This document shows, one piece after another, positions 25,888 to 34,766 of a stretch of DNA of 64,000 nt. Where the stretch lies: contig JBKHBN010000003.1 of NCBI GenBank assembly GCA_046542355.1, positions 43,335 through 107,334 of the forward strand, given 5' to 3'. The DNA comes from UBA1672 sp046542355. GTDB lineage: Bacteria > Pseudomonadota > Alphaproteobacteria > Micavibrionales > Micavibrionaceae. The notes beneath the pieces were generated by a model. It ran no database searches. It was not told the origin of the DNA and saw only the letters and a program-made list of their open reading frames with translations. How positions within the stretch are numbered: the first letter of the stretch is position 1; each line of letters starts with the position of its first letter. The position numbers and the translations under genes are program-made.

Positions 25888-26691
25888 TTACTTAAAATAT
25901 TTTGCTGCATTATGGAACACTAGCATACCATCGGCTTCTTCGGGAAGTTTTTTTCCTGCGCGCTGCGCCTGATCCTTGCGCTCATGATAATCATCGCGTT
26001 GCCACATGAACATACCGCGCTCAGGGTGTGGCATCATAGCAGCGACGCGGCCTGTTTTGTCTGTCAGGGCTGCTATATCATCGATAGAGCCATTCGGATT
26101 ATAGGGAAACTCGCCTTGCGCCTGATTGCCTTCAGGTGTGATATAGCGCGCAGCGATCTGATTATTGTCGCGCAAAGTTTTCAAGGTCTCTTCTTCCATC
26201 ATAAAGCGGCCTTCCCCGTGCGCTACCGGAATATGGAGGGTGTTGATATCCTTGTACCACGGCGATGCGCTTTCAATCTTAAGATCGATCCAGCGGCATT
26301 GATAGCGCGATGTCTTATTATAGGTCACGGCCACATCACGCTGCCCGTATTCATTTAAAGCGGGGACTAGGCCGAGATTGACTAAAATCTGACAGCCGTT
26401 GCATATGCCGATGGTCAGGGTATCGCGCTCAATAAATCGTTTAAGCGCATCAAATATGGATAGTTTCATTTTTTGCGCAAAGGCATTTCCAGATCCGGTA
26501 TCATCGCCGTAGGAAAACCCGCCCGGCACTGCCATTATCTGGTATTCTTCGAGTATTTTCGGGCGCTCGATCAAATCATTGATATGAACAATCTTTCCTT
26601 TAATTCCACAATGATTAAAGGCGAAGAGGGTTTCTTCCTCGCAGTTCAGGCCGTAGCCGCTTAAAACGATAACATTTGCTTTTGTACTCAT
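25888..26691 (-). CDS. purQ: Phosphoribosylformylglycinamidine synthase glutaminase subunit PurQ
   Basis: 267 residues of the class I glutamine amidotransferase family. The nucleophile Cys is in GICNGCQ (about 96-102) and the catalytic His in HPERG near residue 222. It releases ammonia from glutamine for PurL. It is longer than the roughly 225-residue PurQ of the usual PurS/PurQ/PurL system, with a C-terminal extension (KKLPEEADGMLVFHNAAKYF). It begins 5 nt after purL, so the two are cotranscribed. Confidence 0.95.
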   Translation of the reverse strand: MSTKANVIVLSGYGLNCEEETLFAFNHCGIKGKIVHINDLIERPKILEEYQIMAVPGGFSYGDDTGSGNAFAQKMKLSIFDALKRFIERDTLTIGICNGCQILVNLGLVPALNEYGQRDVAVTYNKTSRYQCRWIDLKIESASPWYKDINTLHIPVAHGEGRFMMEEETLKTLRDNNQIAARYITPEGNQAQGEFPYNPNGSIDDIAALTDKTGRVAAMMPHPERGMFMWQRDDYHERKDQAQRAGKKLPEEADGMLVFHNAAKYFK

Positions 26692-26696
26692 TTTTT

Positions 26697-29615
26697 CTAA
26701 TATCCTCTGAGAGGGGCTTTATATGCCTCATCCAGTTTCTTTATATCCACTTGCAAAACATTGCGAATGAAAAGATTTTCGCTATTCGATACGGAGCCGA
26801 TGTAATGGCAATGCTCAAATCCCTTAAAGTTTTTCTCAAACGCTTTTTTGTTTTTTGGCGCAACTGTTACAACTATGCGCCCCGTGCTTTCGGAAAAGAG
26901 CATTGTGTCGGGGCGCAGGGCAAATTTTGACAGGTCAATATCCAGCCCTAATTGTCCGGCAATTGCTTTTTTGGCCAGCGTTATCCCCAGACCACCATAG
27001 CCGACAGCCAGCGCGGATGAAATCAAACGGTCACGGCTGGCGCGTGCGTAGAGTTTATAAAGCCGCCAGTTCTGATGGGCGTCAACTTCCGGTACGTTGC
27101 TGCCTAGATATCCGCATTGATCGTAATATTCGGATGCGCCCAGCTCATCTTTTGTTTCACCCAGCACATAGATACAATCTCCTGCGGCTTTGGGTGCTAA
27201 AGAGATTGAGCGTTCAACATGCGGTATAACGCCAATGCTTGAGATCAACAAGGTAGGGGGGACGGAGACTTTTAGCGGCTGGCCGTTTGCGTCATAACCT
27301 TTAAAGTCGTTATACATGCTGTCTTTGCCGGAGATGAACGGGGTTTTGTATTTTACTGCCAGATCGTAAATCTTCTCTACTGCGCGTTTAAGCTGTCCGA
27401 GGCGTTCGGGTTCATCTGATGAGCACCAGCAGAAATTATCAAGCAGCGCAAGGTGATTGAAGTCCACACCAGCGGCTACAGCATTGCGCACAGCCATATC
27501 CAGCCCTGCCGCGGCCATTGCTCCGGTATCAATATCGCTATAGCGCGGGAACAGTCCTTGCGAAAGAACAACGCCTTTGGGGGAATTTAAAACCGGGCGC
27601 GTGATGCTTGTCTCGGCATAGACACGGCCTTTTCCCTGCAAGGGGCCAAGTACTGCCGATCCTTGTACGCTATGATCATATTGTGTGGAGATGAATTCCT
27701 TCGAGCAGATATTAAGCCGCCCAAGCATCTGCGTCAGGCATTCTTCGTAACTGCCTGGCTCTTCCAGATCCGGCTCCGCTTTGCCGCCTCTTGTAAAGGT
27801 TGTTTTCAGGTGCGTTTCAGGATTTCCGTTATGCAGGAAGTCCATATCCATATCCATAATAACGTCACTGCGCCATGTTACTTCTGCATGGCCTGTGTCG
27901 GTGAATGTTCCTATCACTGTGGCTTCAACGCCGCGTTTTTCCAGATGCCGGATCAGTTTATCTACATTTTCCGGTGGTACGGCGAGTGTCATCCGCTCCT
28001 GACTTTCAGATATCCAGATTTCCCACGGGGCTAGGCCGGGATATTTCAAAGGTACTTTTTCAAGCTCGACATGAAAGCCCCCTGATTGCTCGGCCATTTC
28101 TCCTACAGAAGAGGACAGGCCGCCTGCGCCGTTATCTGTAATGGCGTTATACCAACCGCGATCACGCACTTCTTTGATAAGAGCATCGGACATTTTCTTT
28201 TGTGTAATTGGGTCACCGATTTGAACGGCTGTTGCCGGAGAACCTTCATCCAGCGCTTCAGAAGAAAAGGTTGCGCCGTGAATCCCATCAGCGCCAACGC
28301 GCCCGCCAGCCATAACGATTTTATCGCCTGGTTGTGCTTGTTTGTGGTGGCTGGGTTTTCCGTTTATTTCTCTTGGGATAAGACCAACGGTTCCAACAAA
28401 AACCAATGGCTTGCCAGCAAAGCGGTCATCAAAATACAAGAACCCCGATGGTGTTGGTATGCCTGAGCAGTTTCCTCCCGCTTCAACACCGGCCACGACA
28501 CCGTTCATAATACTGGCCGGAGACAGAAGGGGGTCTGTTGCGTTTTTATCGCGGAAATAATTCGGCGTTTTGCGCGGATCGGCAAGACAAAACCCATAAC
28601 GATTTATCACTGGTTTTGCGCCCTTACCAAAGCCCATACAGTCGCGATTGACACCGACTATACCTGTGATTGCGCCGCCAAAAGGATCAAGCGCAGACGG
28701 TGAATTATGGGTTTCAACCTTGTCTGTGATCATATATTCTTCATCAAACGCAATCCCGCCCGAATTATCAGAAAACACAGAAATACAAAAATCGTTTTCT
28801 GCACGCTCTTGCCTGATTTCGTGCGTTGCACGCTTGATGAAGTGCTTATAGAGGCCGTCTTCTATATCGTCTATCGGTGATGCAAAAATCGTGTGCTTAC
28901 AGTGTTCTGACCATGTTTGCGCCAATGTTTCAACTTCGATGTCTGTGGGAGCGCGTCCAAGCTTTCTGAAATAATCCCGTATTGCCTTGATATAAGGCAG
29001 GGACATTCCAAGGGAGCCGCGACGGGAGCCATCTTTATTGGCGATTCCCTGCTTGCCTATAGCTTCAAGCTCATCGTCGGAAACTTCGAGATTCACATTT
29101 TGCGCCGCCGCGTTTTTGTTATCCAACGTTACTTTGGGCACTATCGCATCCATACCGCCATCTGTTTCATAATCTTGTTTGCTTTTTATGGAGACACGCT
29201 GAATAAGCTTGTTGGATAGTTTTGCTGCCAGTTCCTCGATTTGTTTGCGGGTGATATCTCCATTTATCAGGTAAAGGCGTGATGAATAACAGGAAAAGTC
29301 CTCGTTTGGGGCATCTCCTTGCGCAGCGGTCAATTTTAAAATTTCCGAGGCTGTATTGCCGACATTGTCAGTGACGCCGGGCAGGTAACCGATCTCCAGT
29401 GCCCAGTCAAATTCCCCAGGGGTCTGGTTTACCTTCTGGGTTACCGGATTGGCCAGCGCCATTGAATAATCCACGCTGCTTGCATTGTGATTATCACTGG
29501 TATAAACATCTATAGCACGCACGCTGGAGTTAACCCCCATAGAGCCAAGCATCTTTTCTATTTTGTGTGCACGCCCATCGTCTTTATGGGCTAGAATTTC
29601 TATTCGAGTATGCAT
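26697..29615 (-). CDS. purL: Phosphoribosylformylglycinamidine synthase, PurL, with a PurS-like N-terminus
   Basis: 972 residues, between the small PurL (about 740) and the large fused PurL (about 1,300). The first roughly 170 residues (MHTRIEILAHKDDGRAHKI onward) look like a PurS-type region joined to the synthase. The synthase shows TWSEHCKHTIF, KVETHNSPSALDPFGGAITGI and a second half with GSAVLGPL and ISGKDSMYND. The glutaminase domain is absent and supplied by purQ. It makes FGAM in purine synthesis. No separate purS is seen nearby. The whole unit is antisense within the nuo cluster. Confidence 0.93.
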   Translation of the reverse strand: MHTRIEILAHKDDGRAHKIEKMLGSMGVNSSVRAIDVYTSDNHNASSVDYSMALANPVTQKVNQTPGEFDWALEIGYLPGVTDNVGNTASEILKLTAAQGDAPNEDFSCYSSRLYLINGDITRKQIEELAAKLSNKLIQRVSIKSKQDYETDGGMDAIVPKVTLDNKNAAAQNVNLEVSDDELEAIGKQGIANKDGSRRGSLGMSLPYIKAIRDYFRKLGRAPTDIEVETLAQTWSEHCKHTIFASPIDDIEDGLYKHFIKRATHEIRQERAENDFCISVFSDNSGGIAFDEEYMITDKVETHNSPSALDPFGGAITGIVGVNRDCMGFGKGAKPVINRYGFCLADPRKTPNYFRDKNATDPLLSPASIMNGVVAGVEAGGNCSGIPTPSGFLYFDDRFAGKPLVFVGTVGLIPREINGKPSHHKQAQPGDKIVMAGGRVGADGIHGATFSSEALDEGSPATAVQIGDPITQKKMSDALIKEVRDRGWYNAITDNGAGGLSSSVGEMAEQSGGFHVELEKVPLKYPGLAPWEIWISESQERMTLAVPPENVDKLIRHLEKRGVEATVIGTFTDTGHAEVTWRSDVIMDMDMDFLHNGNPETHLKTTFTRGGKAEPDLEEPGSYEECLTQMLGRLNICSKEFISTQYDHSVQGSAVLGPLQGKGRVYAETSITRPVLNSPKGVVLSQGLFPRYSDIDTGAMAAAGLDMAVRNAVAAGVDFNHLALLDNFCWCSSDEPERLGQLKRAVEKIYDLAVKYKTPFISGKDSMYNDFKGYDANGQPLKVSVPPTLLISSIGVIPHVERSISLAPKAAGDCIYVLGETKDELGASEYYDQCGYLGSNVPEVDAHQNWRLYKLYARASRDRLISSALAVGYGGLGITLAKKAIAGQLGLDIDLSKFALRPDTMLFSESTGRIVVTVAPKNKKAFEKNFKGFEHCHYIGSVSNSENLFIRNVLQVDIKKLDEAYKAPLRGY

Positions 29616-29692
29616 ATAATCTTTTGAGTTTAATGTTGATCTTCTTATACGCGCAGATTAAATAGAAGTTCGGTGTTTATTTCAACTCTGTA

Positions 29693-29720
29693 TTGAAAGA
29701 AGCTGTGAAAAAGATATCAT
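29693..29720 (+). promoter_or_regulatory. Predicted promoter of the nuoG-N block
   Basis: TTGAAA (29693-29698), a 16-nt spacer and TATCAT (29715-29720) lie in the 144-nt gap between the divergent purL and nuoG starts. Transcription would begin about 33 nt before the nuoG ATG. Both boxes match 5 of 6 consensus bases. Confidence 0.5.
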
Positions 29721-29759
29721 CTTAATGCCTGAACACCTTGGAAACACCAGAAAGTCAAG

Positions 29760-31838
29760 ATGCCAAGATTAACAATCAATGACATGGAAATTGAAGTGGA
29801 AGCAGGAACAAGTGTTCTTCAGGCCGCTGAACAATTGGGAATAGAGATCCCGCGTTTTTGCTATCATGATAAACTTTCTGTGGCAGGAAACTGCCGTATG
29901 TGTCTTGTCGAGATAGAGGGCGGTCCGCCCAAGCCTGTGGCCTCATGCGCACTGGCGTGTGCTGATGGTATGAGTGTGCGAACGGATACCGAAATGGTAA
30001 AAAAAGCGCAGCGCAGTGTCATGGAGATGTTGCTGGCTAACCACCCGCTGGATTGTCCTATTTGCGATCAAGGTGGAGAATGTGACTTGCAGGATCAGGC
30101 TGTGGCTTACGGTTTTGATCGATCCCGTTTCAATGAAAACAAACGCGCTGTTTCTGAGAAGGCTTTCGGACCTCTTATAGCCACTGCAATGACTCGTTGT
30201 ATCAACTGTACGCGTTGCATTCGCTTTTTAGATGAAATCGCCGGCACGCCATCTTTAGGGCAGGTCAATCGAGGTGAAGATGCTGAGATCGATACCTTTG
30301 TTCCAGACATTATACGCTCTGAATTATCAGGCAATATCATTGATATCTGCCCCGTTGGTGCCTTAACGTCGAAGCCTTATAAATTCAAGGCGCGGAGCTG
30401 GGAGCTTAGGAAAACCGAGAGCATTAGCGTGCATGATGCTCTGGGGTGCAATATTCGCATTGATTCGCGAGGGCGGGAGGTGATGCGTATCTTACCGCGC
30501 TTGAATGAGGGTATTAACGAATCATGGATTGATGACCGCACCCGGTTTGCATGTGACGGACTAGCGCATCAGCGTCTTGACCGTCCTTATGTTCGTAATA
30601 AACAGTCAGGCAAGCTCGTGGAGGCCAGTTGGGCCGATGCTTTTCAGGCTATTGCCGAGAATGTCTCAGGGGTCAGCGGTGATGAAATGGCTGCTCTGGC
30701 TGGAGATCTTGTTGATGTTGAGAGTATGGTTGCGCTGAAGGATCTGATGTTGGCGCTTGATTGCCCTCATCTTGATTGCCGCACTGACGGGACGCAAATT
30801 AATACGGAAGACCGTGCCTCTTATATTTTTAATTCTACGATTGCCGGTATTGATGAGGCTGATGCCATTTTTCTGATTGGCGGGAATCCGCGGCGGGATG
30901 CCACTATGGTCAATGCGCGCATTCGTAAAAACTGGCTTGAGAAACGTACGCCCATTTACCGCATTGGCGAGACTGGCGAGCTTACATATCCTTATGAACA
31001 TCTAGGCAATAATCCAGCGGATATTGAAAAACTTATGAAGAAGTTTGGCGGCGGGGAACTTAATGCCAAAAAGCCAATGATGATTGTTAGTAATGACATT
31101 TTCGCGCGTGAGGATGCTTTGGTGATTCATGCGCTTGTGCATAAATGTGCAGAGCGTCTTGGTGTTGTACAAGCTAACTGGAACGGATTTAATATTCTTC
31201 ATAAGGCGGCCTCGCGAGTTGGAGGGCTGGATATCGGCTTTTTGCCGCAGGAGCAAAGAAACGGGAAACGGTTTGCTGAGATTGTTGCCGGAACCAAGGA
31301 TGGATCGATTAAAACCCTGTTTATGCTGGGCGTGGATGAATTTAATGCGCGCGTTAATATTGGCTGGCAGACTTTTGTTGTGTATCTGGGACATCATGGC
31401 GATCATGGCGCAGAACGCGCAGATGTTATTCTGCCCAGTGCAGCTTATACGGAAAAAGACGGAACCTATGTGAACACTGAAGGGCGACCCCAGCTCGCCA
31501 AGAGAGCTGTCAGCCCTCCCGGGGAGGCCAGAGAAGAGTGGAAGATTGTGCGGGAATTGTCGCAGTATGTCTTGCGCAAGCCACTGCCATATGGTGATGC
31601 CACAGCACTGAATAAACGAATTAAAAAGGAATGGCCGGTTTTTAAGGCGTTATATCAGGTCACGCCTTCCAGATGGGCGCTCTACAAACATAAAGGGAAG
31701 CTGCAAAAGGACAGTTTTCTGACCCTTCCGGGCAATTATTATTATGGCGATTCTATCTGCAGGGCATCGCCGACCATGCGTAAATGTGTTGAATCCTTTG
31801 GTGATGTCGGGGACACTCGGAAGGTGGCTGCGCAGTAA
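29760..31838 (+). CDS. nuoG: NADH-quinone oxidoreductase subunit G
   Basis: 692 residues. The N-terminal ferredoxin-like domain holds [2Fe-2S] N1b ligands Cys34, Cys45, Cys48 and Cys63. It is followed by the His/Cys motif HPLDCPICDQGGECDLQD for N5 and by CINCTRCIRF plus DICPVGAL for N4. The rest is the molybdopterin-oxidoreductase-like domain, without cofactor. The length fits the alphaproteobacterial and mitochondrial (75 kDa) type rather than the 900-residue Escherichia coli form. It heads the second nuo block and has its own predicted promoter. Confidence 0.97.
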   Translation: MPRLTINDMEIEVEAGTSVLQAAEQLGIEIPRFCYHDKLSVAGNCRMCLVEIEGGPPKPVASCALACADGMSVRTDTEMVKKAQRSVMEMLLANHPLDCPICDQGGECDLQDQAVAYGFDRSRFNENKRAVSEKAFGPLIATAMTRCINCTRCIRFLDEIAGTPSLGQVNRGEDAEIDTFVPDIIRSELSGNIIDICPVGALTSKPYKFKARSWELRKTESISVHDALGCNIRIDSRGREVMRILPRLNEGINESWIDDRTRFACDGLAHQRLDRPYVRNKQSGKLVEASWADAFQAIAENVSGVSGDEMAALAGDLVDVESMVALKDLMLALDCPHLDCRTDGTQINTEDRASYIFNSTIAGIDEADAIFLIGGNPRRDATMVNARIRKNWLEKRTPIYRIGETGELTYPYEHLGNNPADIEKLMKKFGGGELNAKKPMMIVSNDIFAREDALVIHALVHKCAERLGVVQANWNGFNILHKAASRVGGLDIGFLPQEQRNGKRFAEIVAGTKDGSIKTLFMLGVDEFNARVNIGWQTFVVYLGHHGDHGAERADVILPSAAYTEKDGTYVNTEGRPQLAKRAVSPPGEAREEWKIVRELSQYVLRKPLPYGDATALNKRIKKEWPVFKALYQVTPSRWALYKHKGKLQKDSFLTLPGNYYYGDSICRASPTMRKCVESFGDVGDTRKVAAQ

Positions 31839-31880
31839 CATCTTTTTTTCGCATAAGAAAAGAATGAAGGCTTTTTAAAT

Positions 31881-33065
31881 ATGGATTTCTTATTCGATAC
31901 GTTTGATATTGATTCAATGTTCTGGCTCTTACGGACGCTGGGCTATAGTCTTTTGATTATTGTCGGTATCTTTTCCAGTGTAACGTATCTGACTTATGCC
32001 GAGCGTAAAATCCTAAGCGGGATGCAGCGCCGCCATGGGCCAATGACGGTTGGCCCTTTTGGTCTGCTGCAGCCTATAGCTGATGGGATTAAGTTGTTTG
32101 CCAAAGAAACGGTTATCCCCTCACAGGCGCACAGAGTTGTTTTTTTGCTGGCTCCTGTCCTTTTATTTACATTATCCCTGATTGCATGGGTTGCTATCCC
32201 TTTTGATAAAGGTTTGGTTCTTGCTGATATTAATGTTGGCGTACTTTATCTTTTTGCGATCTCTTCTATGGGCATGTATGGCGTTATTATGGCCGGATGG
32301 GCGTCCAATTCACGCTATGCATTTCTAGGGGGTCTACGTTCGGCTTCGCAGATGATTTCCTATGAAGTGTCTATGGGGCTTATTATTGTCTGTGTTTTGC
32401 TTGTGACAGGCTCATTGAACCTGCAAGATGTTGTACTGGCACCACGTCCATTGTGGGTACAAATACTTTTGCTGCCTATGCTTATCGTGTTTCTGATCTC
32501 TATTCTTGCAGAAACCAACCGTGCGCCTTTTGATTTGCCTGAAGGGGAGTCCGAAATTGCCGGCGGGTTTATGGTTGAGTATTCAGGTATGGCCTATGCG
32601 CTTTTTTTCCTCGGTGAATATGCCAATATGATCTTGATGAGCGGTATGACGACGCTCTTGTTTCTAGGCGGATGGCTTCCGCCCTTTGGTATGAATTTTC
32701 TTGATTTCATTCCCGGCATTGTCTGGTTTTCTGCAAAAACAGCTCTGATTTTGTTTTTCTTTATCTGGACGCGTGCAACTTTGCCGCGTTTTCGTTACGA
32801 TCAGCTTATGCGTATGGGGTGGAAAGTCTTTCTTCCTTTTACGCTTACCTGGGTTGTTTTTATGGCTGGCGTTTTGATGAGCTTTAACGCTTTACCGGAG
32901 CAGGCGCAGGCAAACAATCCTTTGGGCAATATAGCGGGAACACTGGAAAATACAGTAACAGACGTTGGGAATAAGGTGGAAAGGGTTATTGAGACTATAG
33001 AGCGCCCTCGCGTTCATACGGTTGAGCGCCCCTCCGATGAAGAAAGCTTTCATGATGAGTTGTAA
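31881..33065 (+). CDS. nuoH: NADH-quinone oxidoreductase subunit H
   Basis: 394 residues, about 50 more than usual. The core has eight or so membrane segments and the conserved loops AERKILSGMQRRHGP and ETNRAPFDLPEGESEI that shape the quinone tunnel. After about residue 345 comes a hydrophilic acidic tail (NTVTDVGNKVERVIETIERP ... ESFHDEL). After the TAA the same frame stays open and acidic until it overlaps the nuoI start (see the next feature), which suggests an even longer tail once existed or is made by readthrough. Confidence 0.96.
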   Translation: MDFLFDTFDIDSMFWLLRTLGYSLLIIVGIFSSVTYLTYAERKILSGMQRRHGPMTVGPFGLLQPIADGIKLFAKETVIPSQAHRVVFLLAPVLLFTLSLIAWVAIPFDKGLVLADINVGVLYLFAISSMGMYGVIMAGWASNSRYAFLGGLRSASQMISYEVSMGLIIVCVLLVTGSLNLQDVVLAPRPLWVQILLLPMLIVFLISILAETNRAPFDLPEGESEIAGGFMVEYSGMAYALFFLGEYANMILMSGMTTLLFLGGWLPPFGMNFLDFIPGIVWFSAKTALILFFFIWTRATLPRFRYDQLMRMGWKVFLPFTLTWVVFMAGVLMSFNALPEQAQANNPLGNIAGTLENTVTDVGNKVERVIETIERPRVHTVERPSDEESFHDEL

Positions 33066-33155
33066 GAGAATGCTCCTGATTCATTGATGGATGATACTGA
33101 GGTAGATGATATTGATATGAATAATACCGATGAAAAGAAAGAGGAGGAATTATGA
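33066..33155 (+). other. In-frame acidic extension after the nuoH stop, overlapping the nuoI start
   Basis: The frame of nuoH continues after its TAA for 29 sense codons, giving an Asp/Glu-rich peptide (ENAPDSLMDDTEVDDIDMNN then TDEKKEEEL), and stops at TGA 33153-33155, one base into the nuoI ATG. An internal ATG at 33087 could alone encode 22 residues and couple translation to nuoI. It also contains the GAGGAGG ribosome site of nuoI. Confidence 0.45.
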
Positions 33156-33634
33156 ATCGCTTTGTGCGCATGTTCTTTCCTGTAGAAATATTGAAGGGAT
33201 TTGCTCTTACTCTGAAATATCTGTTCTTTGTGCCTCGCGTGACTGTGAATTATCCGCATGAGAAGGGGCCGCTTTCCCCGCGCTTTCGCGGAGAGCATGC
33301 TTTACGCCGCTATCCCAACGGAGAGGAGCGGTGCATCGCCTGTAAGCTATGTGAAGCGGTGTGTCCGGCTCAGGCCATTACGATAGAGGCCAAACAGCAT
33401 GAAGATGGTTCGCGTAGGACAACACGTTATGATATAGATATGACCAAATGTATTTATTGCGGCTTGTGTGAGGAGTCTTGCCCTGTTGATGCCATTGTAG
33501 AGGGGTCGAACTTTGAATATGCAACAGAAACTCGCGAGGAGCTTTTTTATAACAAAGAGAAACTTTTAGCCAATGGAGATCGCTGGGAGGCACAAATCGC
33601 AGCTAATCTGGAAAAAGATGCGCGTTATAGATAG
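33152..33634 (+). CDS. nuoI: NADH-quinone oxidoreductase subunit I
   Basis: 160 residues. Two 8Fe-ferredoxin-type motifs bind clusters N6a and N6b: Cys61, 64, 67, 71 (CIACKLCEAVCP) and Cys100, 103, 106, 110 (CIYCGLCEESCP). They pass electrons to NuoB. The start has GAGGAGG immediately upstream. A 108-nt non-coding gap follows before nuoJ. Confidence 0.97.
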   Translation: MNRFVRMFFPVEILKGFALTLKYLFFVPRVTVNYPHEKGPLSPRFRGEHALRRYPNGEERCIACKLCEAVCPAQAITIEAKQHEDGSRRTTRYDIDMTKCIYCGLCEESCPVDAIVEGSNFEYATETREELFYNKEKLLANGDRWEAQIAANLEKDARYR

Positions 33635-33742
33635 GTCGTAGACCCAGGGATTTTTGTGCAGCTATGTATATTTCCCGGTGCCCCTTGCGAGTGGTCAAGG
33701 AAAACATTAAACCGAAGACATTGAAGTAACAGAGATATTTAT

Positions 33743-34348
33743 ATGATTATACAGGCCTTTGCCTTTTATTTATTTTCCGGTGTGCTGGTGCTTAGCGCTT
33801 TGATGGTTGTGTGTGCGCGTAATCCTGTACATTCTGTTTTATTTCTCATTCTTGCTTTTTTTAGTGCGGCGGGAATATTCCTTTTGCTGGGCGCCGAGTT
33901 TCTGGCCATGATTATGGTTATTGTATATGTCGGCGCTGTTGCGGTGCTGTTCTTGTTTGTTGTTATGATGCTTGATCTTGATTTTGTTTCCTTGAGAAAA
34001 GATATCATGAGCTATGTACCTTTTGGCTTACTTATGGGTGGAATCCTCCTTTTTGAGCTGATTACGATTTATACATACTGGCGCATAGCACCCGTCGCCA
34101 TGCCGGATAAAAAGCATATGGTTGAGACAATACCTAACACGCAGGCTATCGGCCTTGAGCTTTATACCGAGTATGTTTTGGCCTTTCAGATGTCAGGATT
34201 GGTGCTCCTTGTTTCCATGATTGGTGCTATTGTCCTGACGTTAAGAAAACGATCCGACATACGCAGACAGAAAATGAACCATCAACACAGGCGTGAGGCA
34301 TCAGATGTTCTGGAGATTAAGAAGATTACTCCTAAAACAGGAATCTAA
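33743..34348 (+). CDS. nuoJ: NADH-quinone oxidoreductase subunit J
   Basis: 201 residues with about five membrane segments (LVLSALMVVCARNPVHSVLF, then GAEFLAMIMVIVYVGAVAVLF), the family signature in the membrane arm. The C-terminal 30 residues are a hydrophilic basic tail. It lies between nuoI (108-nt gap) and nuoK (12-nt gap). Confidence 0.95.
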   Translation: MIIQAFAFYLFSGVLVLSALMVVCARNPVHSVLFLILAFFSAAGIFLLLGAEFLAMIMVIVYVGAVAVLFLFVVMMLDLDFVSLRKDIMSYVPFGLLMGGILLFELITIYTYWRIAPVAMPDKKHMVETIPNTQAIGLELYTEYVLAFQMSGLVLLVSMIGAIVLTLRKRSDIRRQKMNHQHRREASDVLEIKKITPKTGI

Positions 34349-34360
34349 TGGGGAATAATT

Positions 34361-34684
34361 ATGAGTGAAACAGTTGGTCTTATTGGTATGGAGCATTTTT
34401 TAATACTGGCTGCGCTGATTTTTACTATCGGTGTGTTCGGTGTTTTTCTGAATAGAAAAAATGTCATTGTTATCCTGATGTCTATTGAGTTAATGCTGCT
34501 TGCTGTTAATATAAATTTTGTGACATTCTCCAGTTATCTTCATGATCTCGCCGGGCAGATTTTTGTAATGTTTATACTTACGGTTGCTGCAGCAGAAGCT
34601 GCTATTGGGCTCGCTATTATTGTTGTTTTCTTTCGTAACAAAGGATCAATTGACGTTGCAGATATTTCAGAAATGAAAGGGTGA
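34361..34684 (+). CDS. nuoK: NADH-quinone oxidoreductase subunit K
   Basis: 107 residues with three membrane segments. Conserved acidic residues involved in proton transfer are in MSIELMLLAVN and AAAEAAIGLAI. It is homologous to MrpC. GGGGAA lies close upstream of the ATG. An 82-nt gap separates it from nuoL. Confidence 0.95.
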   Translation: MSETVGLIGMEHFLILAALIFTIGVFGVFLNRKNVIVILMSIELMLLAVNINFVTFSSYLHDLAGQIFVMFILTVAAAEAAIGLAIIVVFFRNKGSIDVADISEMKG

Positions 34685-34766
34685 TGTCATTTTCAGTATT
34701 AACACTTTTTTAATTACCCGTTATTTCGCCATGTGCAGATCAGTTATCGGAGGTTAAACGTATAAA

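Noticed and set aside
25524..29755. Seven-base match AGAAAGT at 25524-25530 and 29749-29755 as possible target-site duplication around the purLQ block
   Set aside because: A 7-bp match in two flanks is expected by chance, the left copy lies inside nuoF, and no terminal repeats or recombinase accompany it.
33087..33155. 22-codon frame considered as an independent gene between nuoH and nuoI
   Set aside because: It shares the nuoH frame and lacks its own ribosome site, so it is better described as a continuation of the nuoH tail or a coupling frame.
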